From NCBI GenBank assembly GCA_025558075.1, contig JAHLKF010000022.1, forward strand, positions 273,407 to 337,406: a stretch of DNA of 64,000 nucleotides, given 5' to 3'. Positions 1 through 10,483 of the stretch are shown here, in pieces. The notes under the pieces are model-generated. The model ran no database searches and was not told the DNA's origin. It saw nothing but the letters and a program-made list of their open reading frames with translations. A program made the position numbers and the translations under genes. This stretch comes from Gaertneriomyces semiglobifer (lineage: Eukaryota; Chytridiomycota; Chytridiomycetes; Spizellomycetales; Spizellomycetaceae). The first letter of the stretch is position 1, and every line of letters begins with the position of its first letter.

Positions 1-1
1 T

Positions 2-187
2 CAAACGTACGTCCTTTGTGAGCAAACGGTGTTTATATCATCCCGCGCTGACCTTTTCTTTATGCAAATTCTTAGCCCAACGGAAACTGCCAAGCTTGAA
101 GCCCACCGTCGTCTTGCAGAACGAGGAGAAACATTTGGTTGGCCGTTCCCTGCTGATTACGGACTGGTGAAGGCTGTGGAGGCTTAA
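2..187 (+). CDS. 3' end of an unidentified protein-coding gene
   Basis: A frame is open from the window edge to a TAA at 185-187, giving the last 61 residues of a protein whose start lies outside the window. The tail reads like real protein: a hydrophobic stretch (VFISSRADLFFMQILS), then a charged helix-like part (ETAKLEAHRRLAERG), ending GLVKAVEA. It is too short to assign to a family. The next gene is on the other strand, so the two converge with about 340 bp between stops. An internal ATG at 62 could in principle be a start, but the frame continues upstream without a break. Confidence rests on frame and composition only. Confidence 0.5.
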   Translation, partial: QTYVLCEQTVFISSRADLFFMQILSPTETAKLEAHRRLAERGETFGWPFPADYGLVKAVEA

Positions 188-531
188 ACTTGTAATGGAT
201 AACGAAGGAAAACGCCATACGCTTGATCATGACCATTATGTATTGCCAATGAAAACATTTGTCGGAATGATACCTGATAATGCTTGAAGTACGTGAGCAT
301 CCCATTGTTCATTTGTGCGGATGGCGCCGTTCGGGTTGCGGTAGATATCCGTTGTCCAGTGTGCATACCAACGAGCGCTTATGCGTCCACTGTGACAATC
401 GCTTAGTCGAGGCACCGTTTTAGTGGAACTGTCGATTTTTAAGTCGGCATTACCACAACAAACGAACACGGGGGACCAACTGTTGCATGAGAAACTTTAT
501 ATTACGCTTTTTTATCGAGCTTCTAAAGTTG
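188..531. other. convergent intergenic gap
   Basis: This lies between the stop of the partial gene and the stop of the carrier gene. I see no convincing open frame or repeat. It probably holds two 3' untranslated regions. Confidence 0.5.
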
Positions 532-1763
532 TTATGCATCGGTGCTACTATCGAAGGCTTCTTTACATCTCTCATATATGGGGAAGAACATGGAGCAAAC
601 ACAGAACCACCATGCAGATCTTGCTGCACCTCCAGTAAAGAAAGCGGAATAAACTTTGGCGACATTCGCTCTACCAGTTTGCGTGATCAAAGCGTTTCGC
701 TGGTCATGGACAATCTCTGTGGCTACCGTAGACATTGACACTCGCTTGTGGTCTTGCCTTGTCATGATTTTGGTTCGTATAACGTCGAATGGTGTGGTGA
801 GAAAAGCGGCCAAAGCGCCGGCGATGCCACCGAACATTGTAGATTTTACCGTCGTGATAGAGACTTCGTTGGGCTCTACTGGATCTACCATGAATACTGT
901 TCCGTCGGTGATTGTGGGTGTTTGTGGGGGGACAGTGAGGTGATGGTGAACCTGCTTCATGGTATCATAGGTTACAAAAAGGATTGCCATAAATGGCCAG
1001 TCGCGGGCAGTTGTACTCCAGAATCCACGGAACAAGCCCGAAGGCCCTTCTTGTTTCAGAATCATCCTGAAGGCGTACATGCCTGTGGCGCCTCCTCGTC
1101 CAGCAGTTTTGTCATAATGACCTGTTTGAAGACGAGCAGTGATGACCTCTCGCGGAACTTTGATAATAGAGGATACCGTGTCACCGGCAATAGCAGACAC
1201 AGCGGAAGTGGCGATGAAGCCGAAGGACGGGATAGGTGAGTTTCGTGGGGAAGGACTTGGGTTTGTGTTCTTATTTATCCATCGTTTGCATACTTCATAT
1301 GTTGCCCATCTGAGACCTCCCTGTAAGACCGAGGTCGTTAATACACACGCTGGGACGCTGGAATACAACTGCATCGCGGGCAAGGTACCTGTGGTCCGGC
1401 GCCTACTACTGAAGTGACAAAGCCTTTCTTTAAAATCTTCGCCGTTTGTATCGTGAAAAGACCTTTGATGGCGGCACTCGCCGATTGACCCGTCCCTGCG
1501 GCAGCCTGCATTCTCGTCTTGAACGTGTCCAGAGGGTGCATTATGGCAAAGGACGAGGACAGGGCAACGGCGCCAGCGGCAAAACTGTTGCGAATCAAGT
1601 AGTATTGGTTAGCGCTCGACGGTGCCGCTTGCTGGTTATGTTGGTGCTGCATCTGAGCGGTGTTGGTGTGCTTGGGAATAGGCATGACTACAGTCTGCGA
1701 TGGGGATGCACCGGCGCCAGCAGACATGGAATATCTCGCCGCCGTTGTTGCTGCTGCTGACAT
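532..1763 (-). CDS. mitochondrial carrier protein (SLC25 family)
   Basis: Inner-membrane solute carrier. Three carrier repeats are visible, each with its signature: HPLDTFKTRMQ, VPREVITARLQ and TPFDVIRTKIM. The second repeat continues GLFRGFWSTTARDWPF, which resembles the S-adenosylmethionine carriers (SLC25A26/Pet8), but the substrate cannot be fixed from this. The start ATG is at 1761-1763. Two exons join across an intron at 1389-1462 (74 nt, donor gtcttt, acceptor accacag); this restores one frame and gives normal spacing to the GGLRWATYE helix end. The N-terminus is Ala/Gln-rich. The protein is about 385 residues, slightly long because of loop insertions. It ends at the TAA at 532-534. 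Confidence 0.88.
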
Positions 1764-1946
1764 TGCGTTGACTAGATGATGTAAATGACGCTAGCTGAAG
1801 ATCGTGATGTCCGGATCAGTCCACCTTTTGTCGAGAAGGCCGATGCAGGTTCACTAGTTCGCTGTTGCTTCGTGGTGGAGTTCCACTTGTTCTGATACTG
1901 GTCTCGTACTTGGAAGTCCTCGTTTGTCTCGACCGTCTCTGATACG

Positions 1947-1981
1947 CCGCCGTCGTCGTCGTTCGTCGTCGTTCGTCGTCG
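1947..1981. repeat. GTC/TTCGTC simple repeat
   Basis: Imperfect iterations of gtcgtc and gttcgtc upstream of the carrier gene. A short similar tract (gtcgtcgttcgttg) occurs near 9166-9180. Confidence 0.8.
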
Positions 1982-2335
1982 GCCGGCTGTGAGTGATGCG
2001 CTCGCTCCCCCGATCAAAAACGCCGCGCATTTTGATCTTTTTGATCTTATCTTGTGTGCCCTGATTTTGATGGAGTTAGGGTTGTGACAAGCGCGCGTCA
2101 TCACGTGTCTATTGGCCAGATCAAAGAAATGACTCATGCAAAAACTGCGGCGCGATGTTTATCGCACCACATCAGTCAACGTGTTAATTAATTACGCTGG
2201 CAAGCGCAGCCGATTTATCGACTAAAGTGAGGCACTGAATTTGAACTCAAAAATGAGGTGTCAAGGACCACAGCAAATTAAATGCTCATCAGGCATTTAG
2301 AGTCTCCTCATTAAGATCTGCTTTTCTTCCTTTTT

Positions 2336-2344
2336 TTATATAAG
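2336..2344 (+). promoter_or_regulatory. TATA-like box after a T-tract
   Basis: TTATATAAG directly follows a run of seven T, about 150 bp before the ATG/donor at 2486-2498. It looks like a core promoter for a plus-strand transcript that I could not resolve. Confidence 0.35.
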
Positions 2345-2559
2345 CCCGGGAGAGTCCCCGAAGAGACCTCCCACAACCAAAAATTGGTCTCCCACTCCAA
2401 CCCGAAGGTTGGGTGAACAAAGGCCCCAAGCGCGTTTGTGCAATGTCTCGGGTCCTCCATCCGCACCGGCCTTGTTGATCACCGAATGCGCGAGAAAGGT
2501 AAGTATGAAGAAGAAACGAGGGGAGATGGGGTACGCACGGCTTTTATACCCGTAAGATG

Positions 2560-2661
2560 GACTGTGCCATTCGCTACCATGACAGTCATGTGTGCAATTG
2601 CTGTGCCAAGTGGCACAAGCATGCTACGAAGTAACGGGTGGCACAGTCAAGATCCTGTGCC
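2560..2661. repeat. nested inverted repeats of TGTGCCA/TGGCACA
   Basis: GACTGTGCCA at 2560-2569 is the exact reverse complement of TGGCACAGTC at 2639-2648. Inside lies a second palindrome, TGTGCCA-AG-TGGCACA, at 2602-2617. A further TGTGCC is at 2656-2661. The arrangement suits paired binding sites of a dimeric factor or a hairpin. Confidence 0.7.
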
Positions 2662-3174
2662 GTTATCAATATCCCTTATGTGCAATGGTGAACGATCGTG
2701 TTGAGCGAACGACCATGGCTGGACATCGCTGTGAAGGTTCGAATGAAAGAAAAGTAGTCAACTGAATCCTCTTCGTCCGGCCAGGCTGGACTCAGTATCA
2801 GGCCTGCCGGGTGTTGTGAAACAAGTGTTGATGCTAGAATGTTTCGAACGATTCCGTTGTGCTGTTATGGCAAGGAAATGCGCCCCCACGCAGCTCGCAA
2901 TAGGATGAATGCATTCCGCTTTGACAAGACCAGTCCAGCTAACGTACTCACATACGGGTGATCCTGTGCTTAGGAATATGCTTTGTGGTGTTGCCGGCAG
3001 CTCCTGTCCAACGTGTCCGGACATGTCAAAGCGCGTCGACTCGTATTCGAGACCCCTCTGTTCGTCAACACACCAGGCACGGAAACTGGCATCCCTTGAG
3101 GAGCGATCAAAGGCTACAGACTCTGTCCCGTACGCTCTCGTTTTGCGGTGTTTCTTTACAATAGCGCACTCGTC

Positions 3175-4924
3175 ATGGCCTCTCTGTACGACAAAATCCA
3201 CATGGCCATAGATACCGGGTCCCCATGGGCAAAGTATGCAGTTGGCACTGCTCTGATCTTCGGGTCAATATTACTCACCGCCTTGGTCTGGGACATTGCG
3301 GTGGGAGTTTGGAACTGGTGTGGATTCGGCCCAATGCCCGTGGAAGAAGCAGATGTACAGTCAGTGGTCGATGATGGTGCAGAGTGGCAAGAACAAAATG
3401 GGATCCGTCTGGTACGAGATCTCTTTCCCTTCTGAGCATTTTTCCCAATTGTGTTAAATCCGAAAGTGAACTATTTGTAGTCGCCTGAAGAACGGATCGT
3501 AATGCTGGAGAAGAAGCTCGATTTTCTCCAGCGTAGGGTAATTGCCCTGGAGAGTCGACCGCCGCCCACCGCGCCTGCAACGTCGAATGCCGCGCCTCCA
3601 CCACCACCTCCTCCACCGCCTCTGCCGATTCCAGAACGAGATCCACTTCAGGCTCTGAAACAGAAAACTTCCATTCGACGCGACGAGGTGATCATCAAGG
3701 AGAACAGTTCAGAACCCGCGACAATGCACGAGGTTTTGCAAGAGCTCTTCAAAGTCCAACGCAAAGTGGTGAACTTTATCAGGTATGACTGCTCAGTTGA
3801 AAGGTAACCCGTGATGCAAGGCATTTAACGCTGTGGCCAATGACAACAGTCCGCGCAAATCGTACATGCAAAAGCGCTTAATAACACGCCAGCCTTCCGC
3901 TAGCTCTCCTTTACGCAAGAGCAGCGTTTCCACGTCGGCGACAGTAGCAAAGCCTTCCAAACTCTCGCTTACCGGGAACCGGCGGCAAACACGCTCTGTA
4001 ACTCGTGCTCTGGAGGAAGCTGAAGCGATTGGCCCTGGTGGCTGGAAGCCACTTGCAACCAACGATGATAGGACACTGTCAAGTCTTGTAACAACTGGAG
4101 CTTCAAGGCAAGTGCTATGACTTGTTGGATACCTGCAGCGACTCTCGAATGACATTTACTGTCGGCGGCAGGACTAAGCCACCAGACACTACTGTTCGCA
4201 TGGAAGGTCACAGATGGATTGATGCAGAAACAGAAGTTGAAGATAAGGAAAACGACAGTAATAAAAGCATGGAGGAGCTGATGCACCCAAGGTATTCTTA
4301 CGCTTAGCAGTGGTCTCTGAGATGTGCTGGGGCTTAACATACGCCAGGGATAGCGAAGTGGCAAAGGATCAAACCGCTCCCGTGGGAGAGCAACAACCCA
4401 GGTAAGCAATGCCAATGAATTGGTGCTTCGTATTGCCCCGGTATTGACAGAGCGTATAGAACCCTTGTGCCTTGCACCAACAAAACGACAACGTCAATGT
4501 CATCAGCTGGCCCGAAGCGTCTGGCGTAGGTGACTTATATTCATTTAATGAAGATCAACGACCTACTCACTCGTGAGGCCTTCAGATCTGAGACTTTAGC
4601 AAGGGATATTGCCGTTACGCGTTTGAAACCGACTGGTATCCCAAGGTCGCCTGGCGGCACCACGCTGATTCCTCAACGCCGACCGGCCAGTAAGCCTCCA
4701 ACTGCCACAGAAGAAGCATGTAAGTTCCTAAATTGTAATATTACTTTCAGCCACTGCGGCAATGGCTTGACATGGTCTTGTGTGTCCACGCAGTTCGCTC
4801 GCTAAAAGAAAAGTTCAAGAGGGCATACCCCAAGGATGAAGATCATGACGCAAGGATTGCCGACTCTGCAGAGTCGGATGAGTGGACCACTAATAGTCAT
4901 GTGTCCAAATCCGTCGACCACTGA
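3175..4924 (+). CDS. single-pass membrane protein with coiled coil and polyproline tract, unknown function
   Basis: I do not recognise the family. Residues about 20-45 form a probable membrane segment (VGTALIFGSILLTALVWDIA). After an intron (donor gtacga, acceptor ttgtag) come a short coiled coil (EKKLDFLQRRVIALE), nine consecutive prolines, a helical part (HEVLQELFKVQRKVVNFIR), then a long basic, Ser/Thr-rich region and an acidic C-terminus ending at the TGA at 4922-4924. I place seven further splice junctions; one uses a GC donor (AAG|GCAAGT, intron 4108-4171, 64 nt). The start is the first ATG of the membrane-segment frame. The 3' end may overlap the neighbour on the minus strand by a few tens of bases. 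Confidence 0.6.
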
Positions 4925-6440
4925 TGCAAGGAGTTCGAACATACAGTTGGATGAGTAGTAAGCATCTTAAAACCAAAACAGAGGTCTCAAAGTGCGAGGA
5001 ATGAGTGCGTCGGCTGTCATATATTGTGCAGGATATATGATAGGTCTTGCGAATACGAACGACGTAGCTACTCAACATATTCAGACCATCAGCTCCCAAG
5101 GGATGAACAAAGCTCAAGACAAAGTGTACCTCTTGTACGAGGTGCTTCAGCTCGTCAATATCGCCAGTAGTAGGCGAGCCGGCAGCCTCATCCTGACGAA
5201 GCGCGCGCGCCATGTCGTCGCGCACACGTTCTTTCTGCGGAGCAAAATGAGCTTGATGGTGACGCGAGTTGCAAAAGGCGTTGCACAATCCTACCATGTT
5301 GAGGAGCTCTGGCAACAATTCTTCGTTCGCGTCAGGTAGCATCTTCCCTAGCATGGCCGCCTCCAGTGCAAATGTTAACTGATGTAAAATAGGAAGCATT
5401 TCCTGTTACCTACCACCTCTGGTATCCTGATCGGCTCGTTCGCGAGCGCCATATGCATCTCATCCAAAAACCCAACCCATTTCGCGTTTTCCCGCACAAG
5501 GTACGCCTGAACGTCTGCCTGTGGTCCGCAACCAATGTCCAGAAATAGTGATGTGCCATTCTCGTGCGCGATCTGGTTTAAGAGTCGTTGGTGCGTGCCA
5601 GGGATAAGGGAGGTTGACTCCTTTTCGTTATCCGAGGGAGGAGTTAGGTAGGAAAACATTTTGCGGATGGCCCTAGATGTTGTTCCAGTTTCCGTTAAGA
5701 TGACTCTGCGGACATTCACAAGCCAAATCCAAATTACCTGTTCACTTCTGCCGCACCATCTGCCCACTGCTTTGCTTCTTGGGTTCGTGGCCTGAATAAG
5801 AGCTGGACGGAAGGGAACACAAAGATGCCGCTCGGCGGTAGCCGGGCTGCCTGAAATTCAGGTTTCGGGGAGATAAGCTTGACAATTCTCTTGTGGTCAA
5901 TGAGAAAGAATAGAGGTTGAGCAGGTAGTGCTGGCGATTGTTGTGATTGTGTAGGTGGTTGAGCCACGAAACGTGCGAGGAGAATCGGTGCATGGGTTTT
6001 CGGATGTGCGCCAGTGAAAAGGGTGAAGCTCTACTAACAAAATGGTCGACCCTTCGGTTTCAGCGATTGCTCTTTGCAGCATGAGAATGGCATGATACCG
6101 TTAGGAGCACCAGATCCGTACATGTGTTGTGGTTTCCTCTAGAGCTCTACCGCATCGTGTGGACGAAGTGCGGCTACTAGTCGACAATGGAGCAAGGAAG
6201 GACAAGAAGTTGAGGTGGTCTGGCGGTGTGCCTGAGCAGCGGCATCAGTAAATGAGGGTTACTTTCATCAAAGAGTCCAACTGGACAACAATACATACCT
6301 TCATTTGTGCAGAAAGACGCCAAACCATCAAATAACACCGTGCATTGATGTGAGGCTTCCCCAGTTGCGAGCAGGGACCGTTCTATTGAAGTGAGCTGTT
6401 GCACCCATGGCAATGTGTGGAGAAATGTAGATAGCTCCAT
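4890..6440 (-). CDS. multi-exon protein of unknown family
   Basis: Several minus-strand exons have strong protein character but no family I can name. From the 5' end: MELSTFLHTLPWVQQL (start near 6440), then LMLQRAIAETEGSTILLVEL, then a stretch with LIDHKRIVKLISPKPEF, then GTHQRLLNQIAHENGTSLFL, and finally ALEAAMLGKMLPDANEELL followed by a helical C-terminus. The exons lie about 50-150 nt apart with plausible GT/AG ends, but not every junction could be phased. The start could lie upstream, up to an ATG at 6542, and the stop at 4890 is only the end of the last open frame. The helical content suggests an armadillo-like scaffold, which is a guess. Confidence 0.45.
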
Positions 6441-6540
6441 GTGTAGGTCGAAGTGAGGCCTCAAGAACCACAGGATGCTAGATCTAGACAAGGCTACGCT
6501 GCCTACGCAGCACCACGGGGGCAGGTTGCAGCAGCAACAC

Positions 6541-7721
6541 ATGGCATTTAACCAAACCGATGCCGCATCCAGTGTAGATGATGAGGCTTACCTTCCCTCA
6601 CGGCTTACTGTCATTCTGACCACCAGGTAACGTTCACATTGGTATAAATAAGAGAGGAGCCATTCACAAACGGTCATAACATAGCCCGACACCCTCCAAT
6701 CCCTCCACCGCTCTCATCTCCACGGTATTGGACTCTTTGAACAACGCCTGCTTCTCCTCTAAACCCACAGCGCCGATCTCCAAGTGTCCACTGATAGTGA
6801 CCTTCGATGGATATGTGGAACATGCTGCGACGTCAAAACTCAAGTCCGGTCGTGTGGTTGCCGACCTTGCCGAGCGATATGAAGAGTACATTGCCAAGGT
6901 TCAAGAAGAACTTACGGAACGCTCCCAGCAATTGCATGGCAGGACATTCGAAGTGATTAACCAGGAGGAGCAAGTCCGTCTAAGCGCATCAACTTGGTGC
7001 ACTGCGGAGATTCGGTCACTTCCATGTCTAGATACGCCGGCACCGACTGAGGTTACGGTGCCATTTGCGCTTCGCCTAATACGTATGCGAAGTCATGCCG
7101 GCTTTGCCTTGTGCGTACGGACGGCGCTTAGCTTGGTAACAACGCCTTTCGTACTCGTGCTGCAGCACGACTGGGCGTTTGTGCAGAAGATTGACTTTGC
7201 AGGACTGGTACGACACATGGAGTGTCATGACCAGATGAATTACGTAGGTTTCTTGAGTACGCGAATTCTGGAATATGTTAAGCGGAAAGGACGTGGGAAA
7301 GGATTGCCGCCCTGTGTTTTCGACTCACCTAGCTGGCCGCTTGTTCGCCTTTACTTCTGGTTTGATAAGCCGCACCTCGCACGTACAAATCACTACCGAA
7401 CGAACGTATTCTCGCGAGGCTTCTTCAAGAAAGGAGATTTCATTGAAGATACATATGGTCAGTATGAATTGAACTGCATTAAAGAGGCCGGCTTGAAAGG
7501 CGACGCCGAAGGAATCGCCGAGTGGGAGCAGTTTGGAACTTTCTTATATTATCCGGACGATGGGAAGTATCGTGCTCTTACTCATCTGCATGGTAGAGCG
7601 ATGGGAACAGGTCAAGGGCGCAGAGCAGGTGTTAGCGAATTCAAAGAGCTTTTGGTAACAAATCCCGCCAATACACCAGAAGGCTCGAGATCTAATGTAA
7701 TGTAGGATGAGCAAGCCTAGT
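6541..7721 (+). CDS. putative glycosyltransferase-like protein (GT-A style)
   Basis: Exon 1 begins at the ATG at 6541. An intron at 6627-6684 (58 nt) joins it in frame to a long exon. The pattern VIFDGY-like strand, then TPFVLVLQHDWAF, then MNYVGFLSTR, and later a conserved Trp/Tyr/His C-terminal part (GTFLYYPDDGKYRALTHLHG) resembles nucleotide-sugar glycosyltransferases with an acidic metal-binding motif after a hydrophobic strand. The substrate is unknown. The 3' end has two possible acceptors. An intron at 7655-7705 gives a short tail ending at 7721. An intron at 7655-7715 would instead add about 48 helical residues ending at 7862. The first has the better acceptor (taatgtag), but the longer tail is very protein-like. 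Confidence 0.6.
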
Positions 7722-7942
7722 GTAGCTGATTTCACGACTATAGACTTATTCCGAGGAGTTGTCACCAAGGAGCTTTTGGAACAGTTAGTACAATTCAAAG
7801 ATCAATTCATTCTCCTCGAGAAGGAATTGGACGAGTGCATTGAGTCAACCAGTGACCTGTAAATAATCAAATTATTTCGATGATTATCCACTTTCTTGGA
7901 GTATATTGCTTATGAACAAAGTAGGGAATATGTACATCTGAA

Positions 7943-9054
7943 CTAAATTCCAGCACCACCCGTGACCTCAAGAGTTGCACCTGTAATATAGGCGGAGAGG
8001 GGGGAGCAAAGGAACAGCACGCTGCCGGCGGCCTCTTCTGCGGTGCCTGGGCGACCGAGAGGGATAAGTCTGCCTTTCAGCTTGTCGTCAGGTTTCTGAG
8101 ATGCACTACCACTTGGTTTCGCGGTAGGTATGCCCAAAGCAACCTTTTGGCCTGCCACCTCGATTACTTGACCCGATTCTTTTGCGCGAGTCAGGCGGGT
8201 GTCGATCATGCCGAATGCGACGGCGTTTACCCGGACATTGAAGGCACCCCATTCTTTGGCGAGGGTTTTGGTAAAGCCCAACACACCTGCTTTGCCTGTT
8301 GCGTAGTTTGCTTGACCAAGGTTACCATGTAAACCTGATGTACTGGATACCATTACGACGGTTCGTGGCTCGTCAGATTTTACCCGCTGTGGATGAATAG
8401 GTTACAGCCATCCCAACAACGCTGTTGATTTCATTGCATACCATGTACTTTGCCGCCGCCCGAAGGATTCGGAAGGGGGCAGTATTGTGAACTGCAAGCA
8501 TCAGTTCCCATTGTTTATCAGACATCCGGTGCATCATCCCGTCATATGTAAAGCCAGCATTGTTTACGATGTGATTAATTTTGCCAAAAGTACTAATCAC
8601 AGAGACATTTGCAAGTTAGACGATGATAACTAACTTAAACTTTGTACGCTTTGATACCGAGGCTTACCTGACAGTTTGCTCTATAAGTTTTGCTGGGTAT
8701 TCTGGATCCGTCACATCACCGGATATGGCTATGGCCGAACCGCCGGCCGCTTTGATGTCATCTACGACAGACTGAGCTTTGGCTGCATCAAGGTCAGTGA
8801 CCACAACGGAGGCTCCTTCCTTGGCAAATAGTTTGGCAGCGGCTTCTCCTATGCCTTGTCTGGTGTCGCAGTACCGCATGAGGTTAGCTTCCGTTTATCT
8901 TGAGTGGAAGCGGATAACAAGTAGATGCCACTTACCCTGCGCCAGTAATGATTGCGACCTGATTCGCGAGGAGACCAGAAGGGTAAACATTTGAACTTGA
9001 CGCGGGCCCGATATGCCGTGCGATATTCTCAATGCGGTTGACCGCCGACGACAT
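7943..9054 (-). CDS. 3-oxoacyl-[acyl-carrier-protein] reductase-like short-chain dehydrogenase (FabG type)
   Basis: NAD(P)H-dependent reductase of the classical SDR family, probably acting in mitochondrial type II fatty-acid synthesis (inference). After splicing, the cofactor motif reads TGAGQGIGEA, the structural motif NNAG is present (HIVNNAGFTYDG), and the catalytic Ser and YxxxK are visible in SSTSGLHGNLGQANYATGK. The C-terminus SAYITGATLEVTGGAGI is typical. The start ATG is at 9052-9054. Three introns (near 8884-8935, 8600-8665 and 8355-8405) have GTAAGT/GTATGC donors and keep the frame. An unusual Pro/Ser/Lys-rich insert follows the Thr-Arg-Leu-Thr loop. The N-terminal 30 residues could include a mitochondrial signal. 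Confidence 0.88.
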
Positions 9055-9450
9055 TGCTAATTCAATATTGCTTTCTACGAGCTAATCTTCGTGTGGTAGA
9101 ACCGTACTCTTAAAGTCTGCGGAAGGATGTCATGTCAATCGTTGAAGCTCTGATGAGCGTCCTGCCGTCGTCGTTCGTTGAATTTTGAACAGAAACGCGA
9201 ACAGAGGACGTCCTCGGCTGCTGGATAAACATTAGCCCGACACCTCCGGAAATGAGCCATTTATGTTCATCCGGAACCGACAACTCCGCCGTCCTCCGCG
9301 GATATGACTGAGGCGTCGGTAAAACAGTGGAGCGTAAATATGCAGTCACGTCACAATCCCTAACTCTAGCATCTAGGGTTGAGCCCTCACGTGTGCAATG
9401 GAGTCTGGTCACGTGTTGTAATCAATCAGGTGGCCCAGTCATGGCCCAGG

Positions 9451-9460
9451 GGATATAAAA
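9451..9460 (+). promoter_or_regulatory. TATA box
   Basis: GATATAAAAG lies about 95 bp before an ATG at 9548. It is preceded by two copies of TGGCCCAG. It fits a core promoter for a plus-strand transcript of unknown content. Confidence 0.5.
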
Positions 9461-9608
9461 GCGGGCCAGACCTTCGCCTTCCCTCCCATTTGCCCACACA
9501 CCTCTCATTGAAGTGCTGTTACATCCTACAGGGACTTGCAGAGTAAGATGAACGTGAAGGCAACCTATGAAGTGGTAAGTGATGGTTTCGTCCACCCGGT
9601 GTTTCGCG

Positions 9609-9800
9609 TATCCATTGAAGGGCCTCTACCTGTGAGTTCGTCCCGGATATGGGGAGTACGGTATGGACCTGTGAGTTCGAACAGAGTTCGCGCAACACCT
9701 CCCATTCCCGCGGCATATCCATTGAAGGGTCTGGACCTGTGAGTTCGTCCCGGAAATGGGGAGTACGGTATGGACCTGTGAGCTCGAACAGAGATTGCCG
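9609..9800. repeat. 107-bp tandem duplication with internal 13-bp repeats
   Basis: TATCCATTGAAGGG occurs at 9609 and again at 9716, a period of 107 bp. The following about 80 bp are near identical in both copies (a few substitutions). Within each copy, ACCTGTGAG[TC]TCG occurs twice, so four copies in all. Each copy of GACCTGTGAGTTCG overlaps a possible splice donor (CCT|GTGAGT). Confidence 0.85.
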
Positions 9801-10483
9801 CGGGACCCTGGGGCAGTAATCTTCGTGAGCATTTATACTATCTACTAATCCATGTTCTTGTTTGTTACGTTTTTGTAACTGTAAGGTTTTTAGAATATTA
9901 CAGCTGAGCGTAGGGATGTCATGTGTCAGCAAATGTATATGTATAATGCAATAATACTACATATTCAATTGAATACGGCATGCGCGGTGTTTGCACCGGA
10001 GCGTTCCCTCGGCAGTCTGACCTGACAGCCACTACATATTAAACGGGCAGAGCCACGTTCCAAAGTCGGTTGCGCCATTCACAGATATGCTGTGGTTCCA
10101 CCCCTGCCGCGTTGTGCGCGCGCGCGAAGGCACGCTTTCGGTTACTTGCGTGTATTGTAGGAATATTCTCATCACTGTCATGATGGAGTCAATTGACTCA
10201 AAAATCTGTCCACATCATCGCCGCCACCGGTGTCGCCAACATCCGTGTGCAAGGAATTCCATAATTCCGTAACCATCTCCCTTGCATGTGAATCGCTGGT
10301 GCTTTCACCAACTAAATCTGGAAACGTAAGTTCGAAACAACATAGGACTGTGGATCAGCTAAGGTGGCCCACCTTCATTATCACTGAGGGCGTCATGAGA
10401 ATGGTCGTTCTCCGTTTTAATCTTCGTGCGCTCAGAAACTATTTCGTGTGAGTAAGCAAGAGTGCCGCTGTTTTGTCCGGGGT

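Larger units (their letters stand above)
1764..3174. other. long intergenic region with TATA-like box and inverted repeats
   Basis: The gap lies between the carrier start and the next plus-strand gene. It holds a GTC/TTCGTC microsatellite (about 1947-1981), a TATA-like box (2336-2344) and a cluster of TGTGCC/GGCACA elements (2560-2661). A good splice donor (AAAG|GTAAGTATG) occurs at about 2498, preceded by an ATG at 2486. This could be the first exon of a small gene or a non-coding transcript, but I could not follow a coding frame onward. Open frames on both strands near 2758-3210 look like chance. Confidence 0.4.
9055..10483. other. intergenic region with TATA promoter and tandem repeat
   Basis: No convincing coding frame. 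It contains a clear TATA box (9451-9460), an ATG at 9548 whose nine codons end in a perfect donor (GTG|GTAAGTG), and a 107-bp tandem repeat (9609-9800). A short-exon gene or a non-coding RNA is possible. From 9830 to 10483 I see nothing beyond AT-rich sequence. Confidence 0.4.

Noticed and set aside
1369..1388. A 20-nt intron in the carrier gene (GTACCTTGCC...GATGCAG)
   Set aside because: It restores frame but leaves an overlong first helix loop. The 74-nt intron at 1389-1462 restores frame with normal carrier spacing and normal intron size.
2735..2746. GGTTCGAATG resembling a tRNA B-box
   Set aside because: No A-box, acceptor stem or cloverleaf can be formed around it.
2758..3211. Overlapping ORFs on both strands before the membrane-protein gene
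   Set aside because: Composition is erratic, many cysteines are scattered, and no splice or start signals fit. Probably promoter and leader.
9110..9412. Minus-strand 100-codon ORF upstream of the FabG-type gene
   Set aside because: No ATG start, no conserved motif, and it overlaps the promoter region.
9609..9800. Repeats considered as a CRISPR-like array
   Set aside because: Only two long units in a eukaryotic context, without spacers of even length or cas genes.
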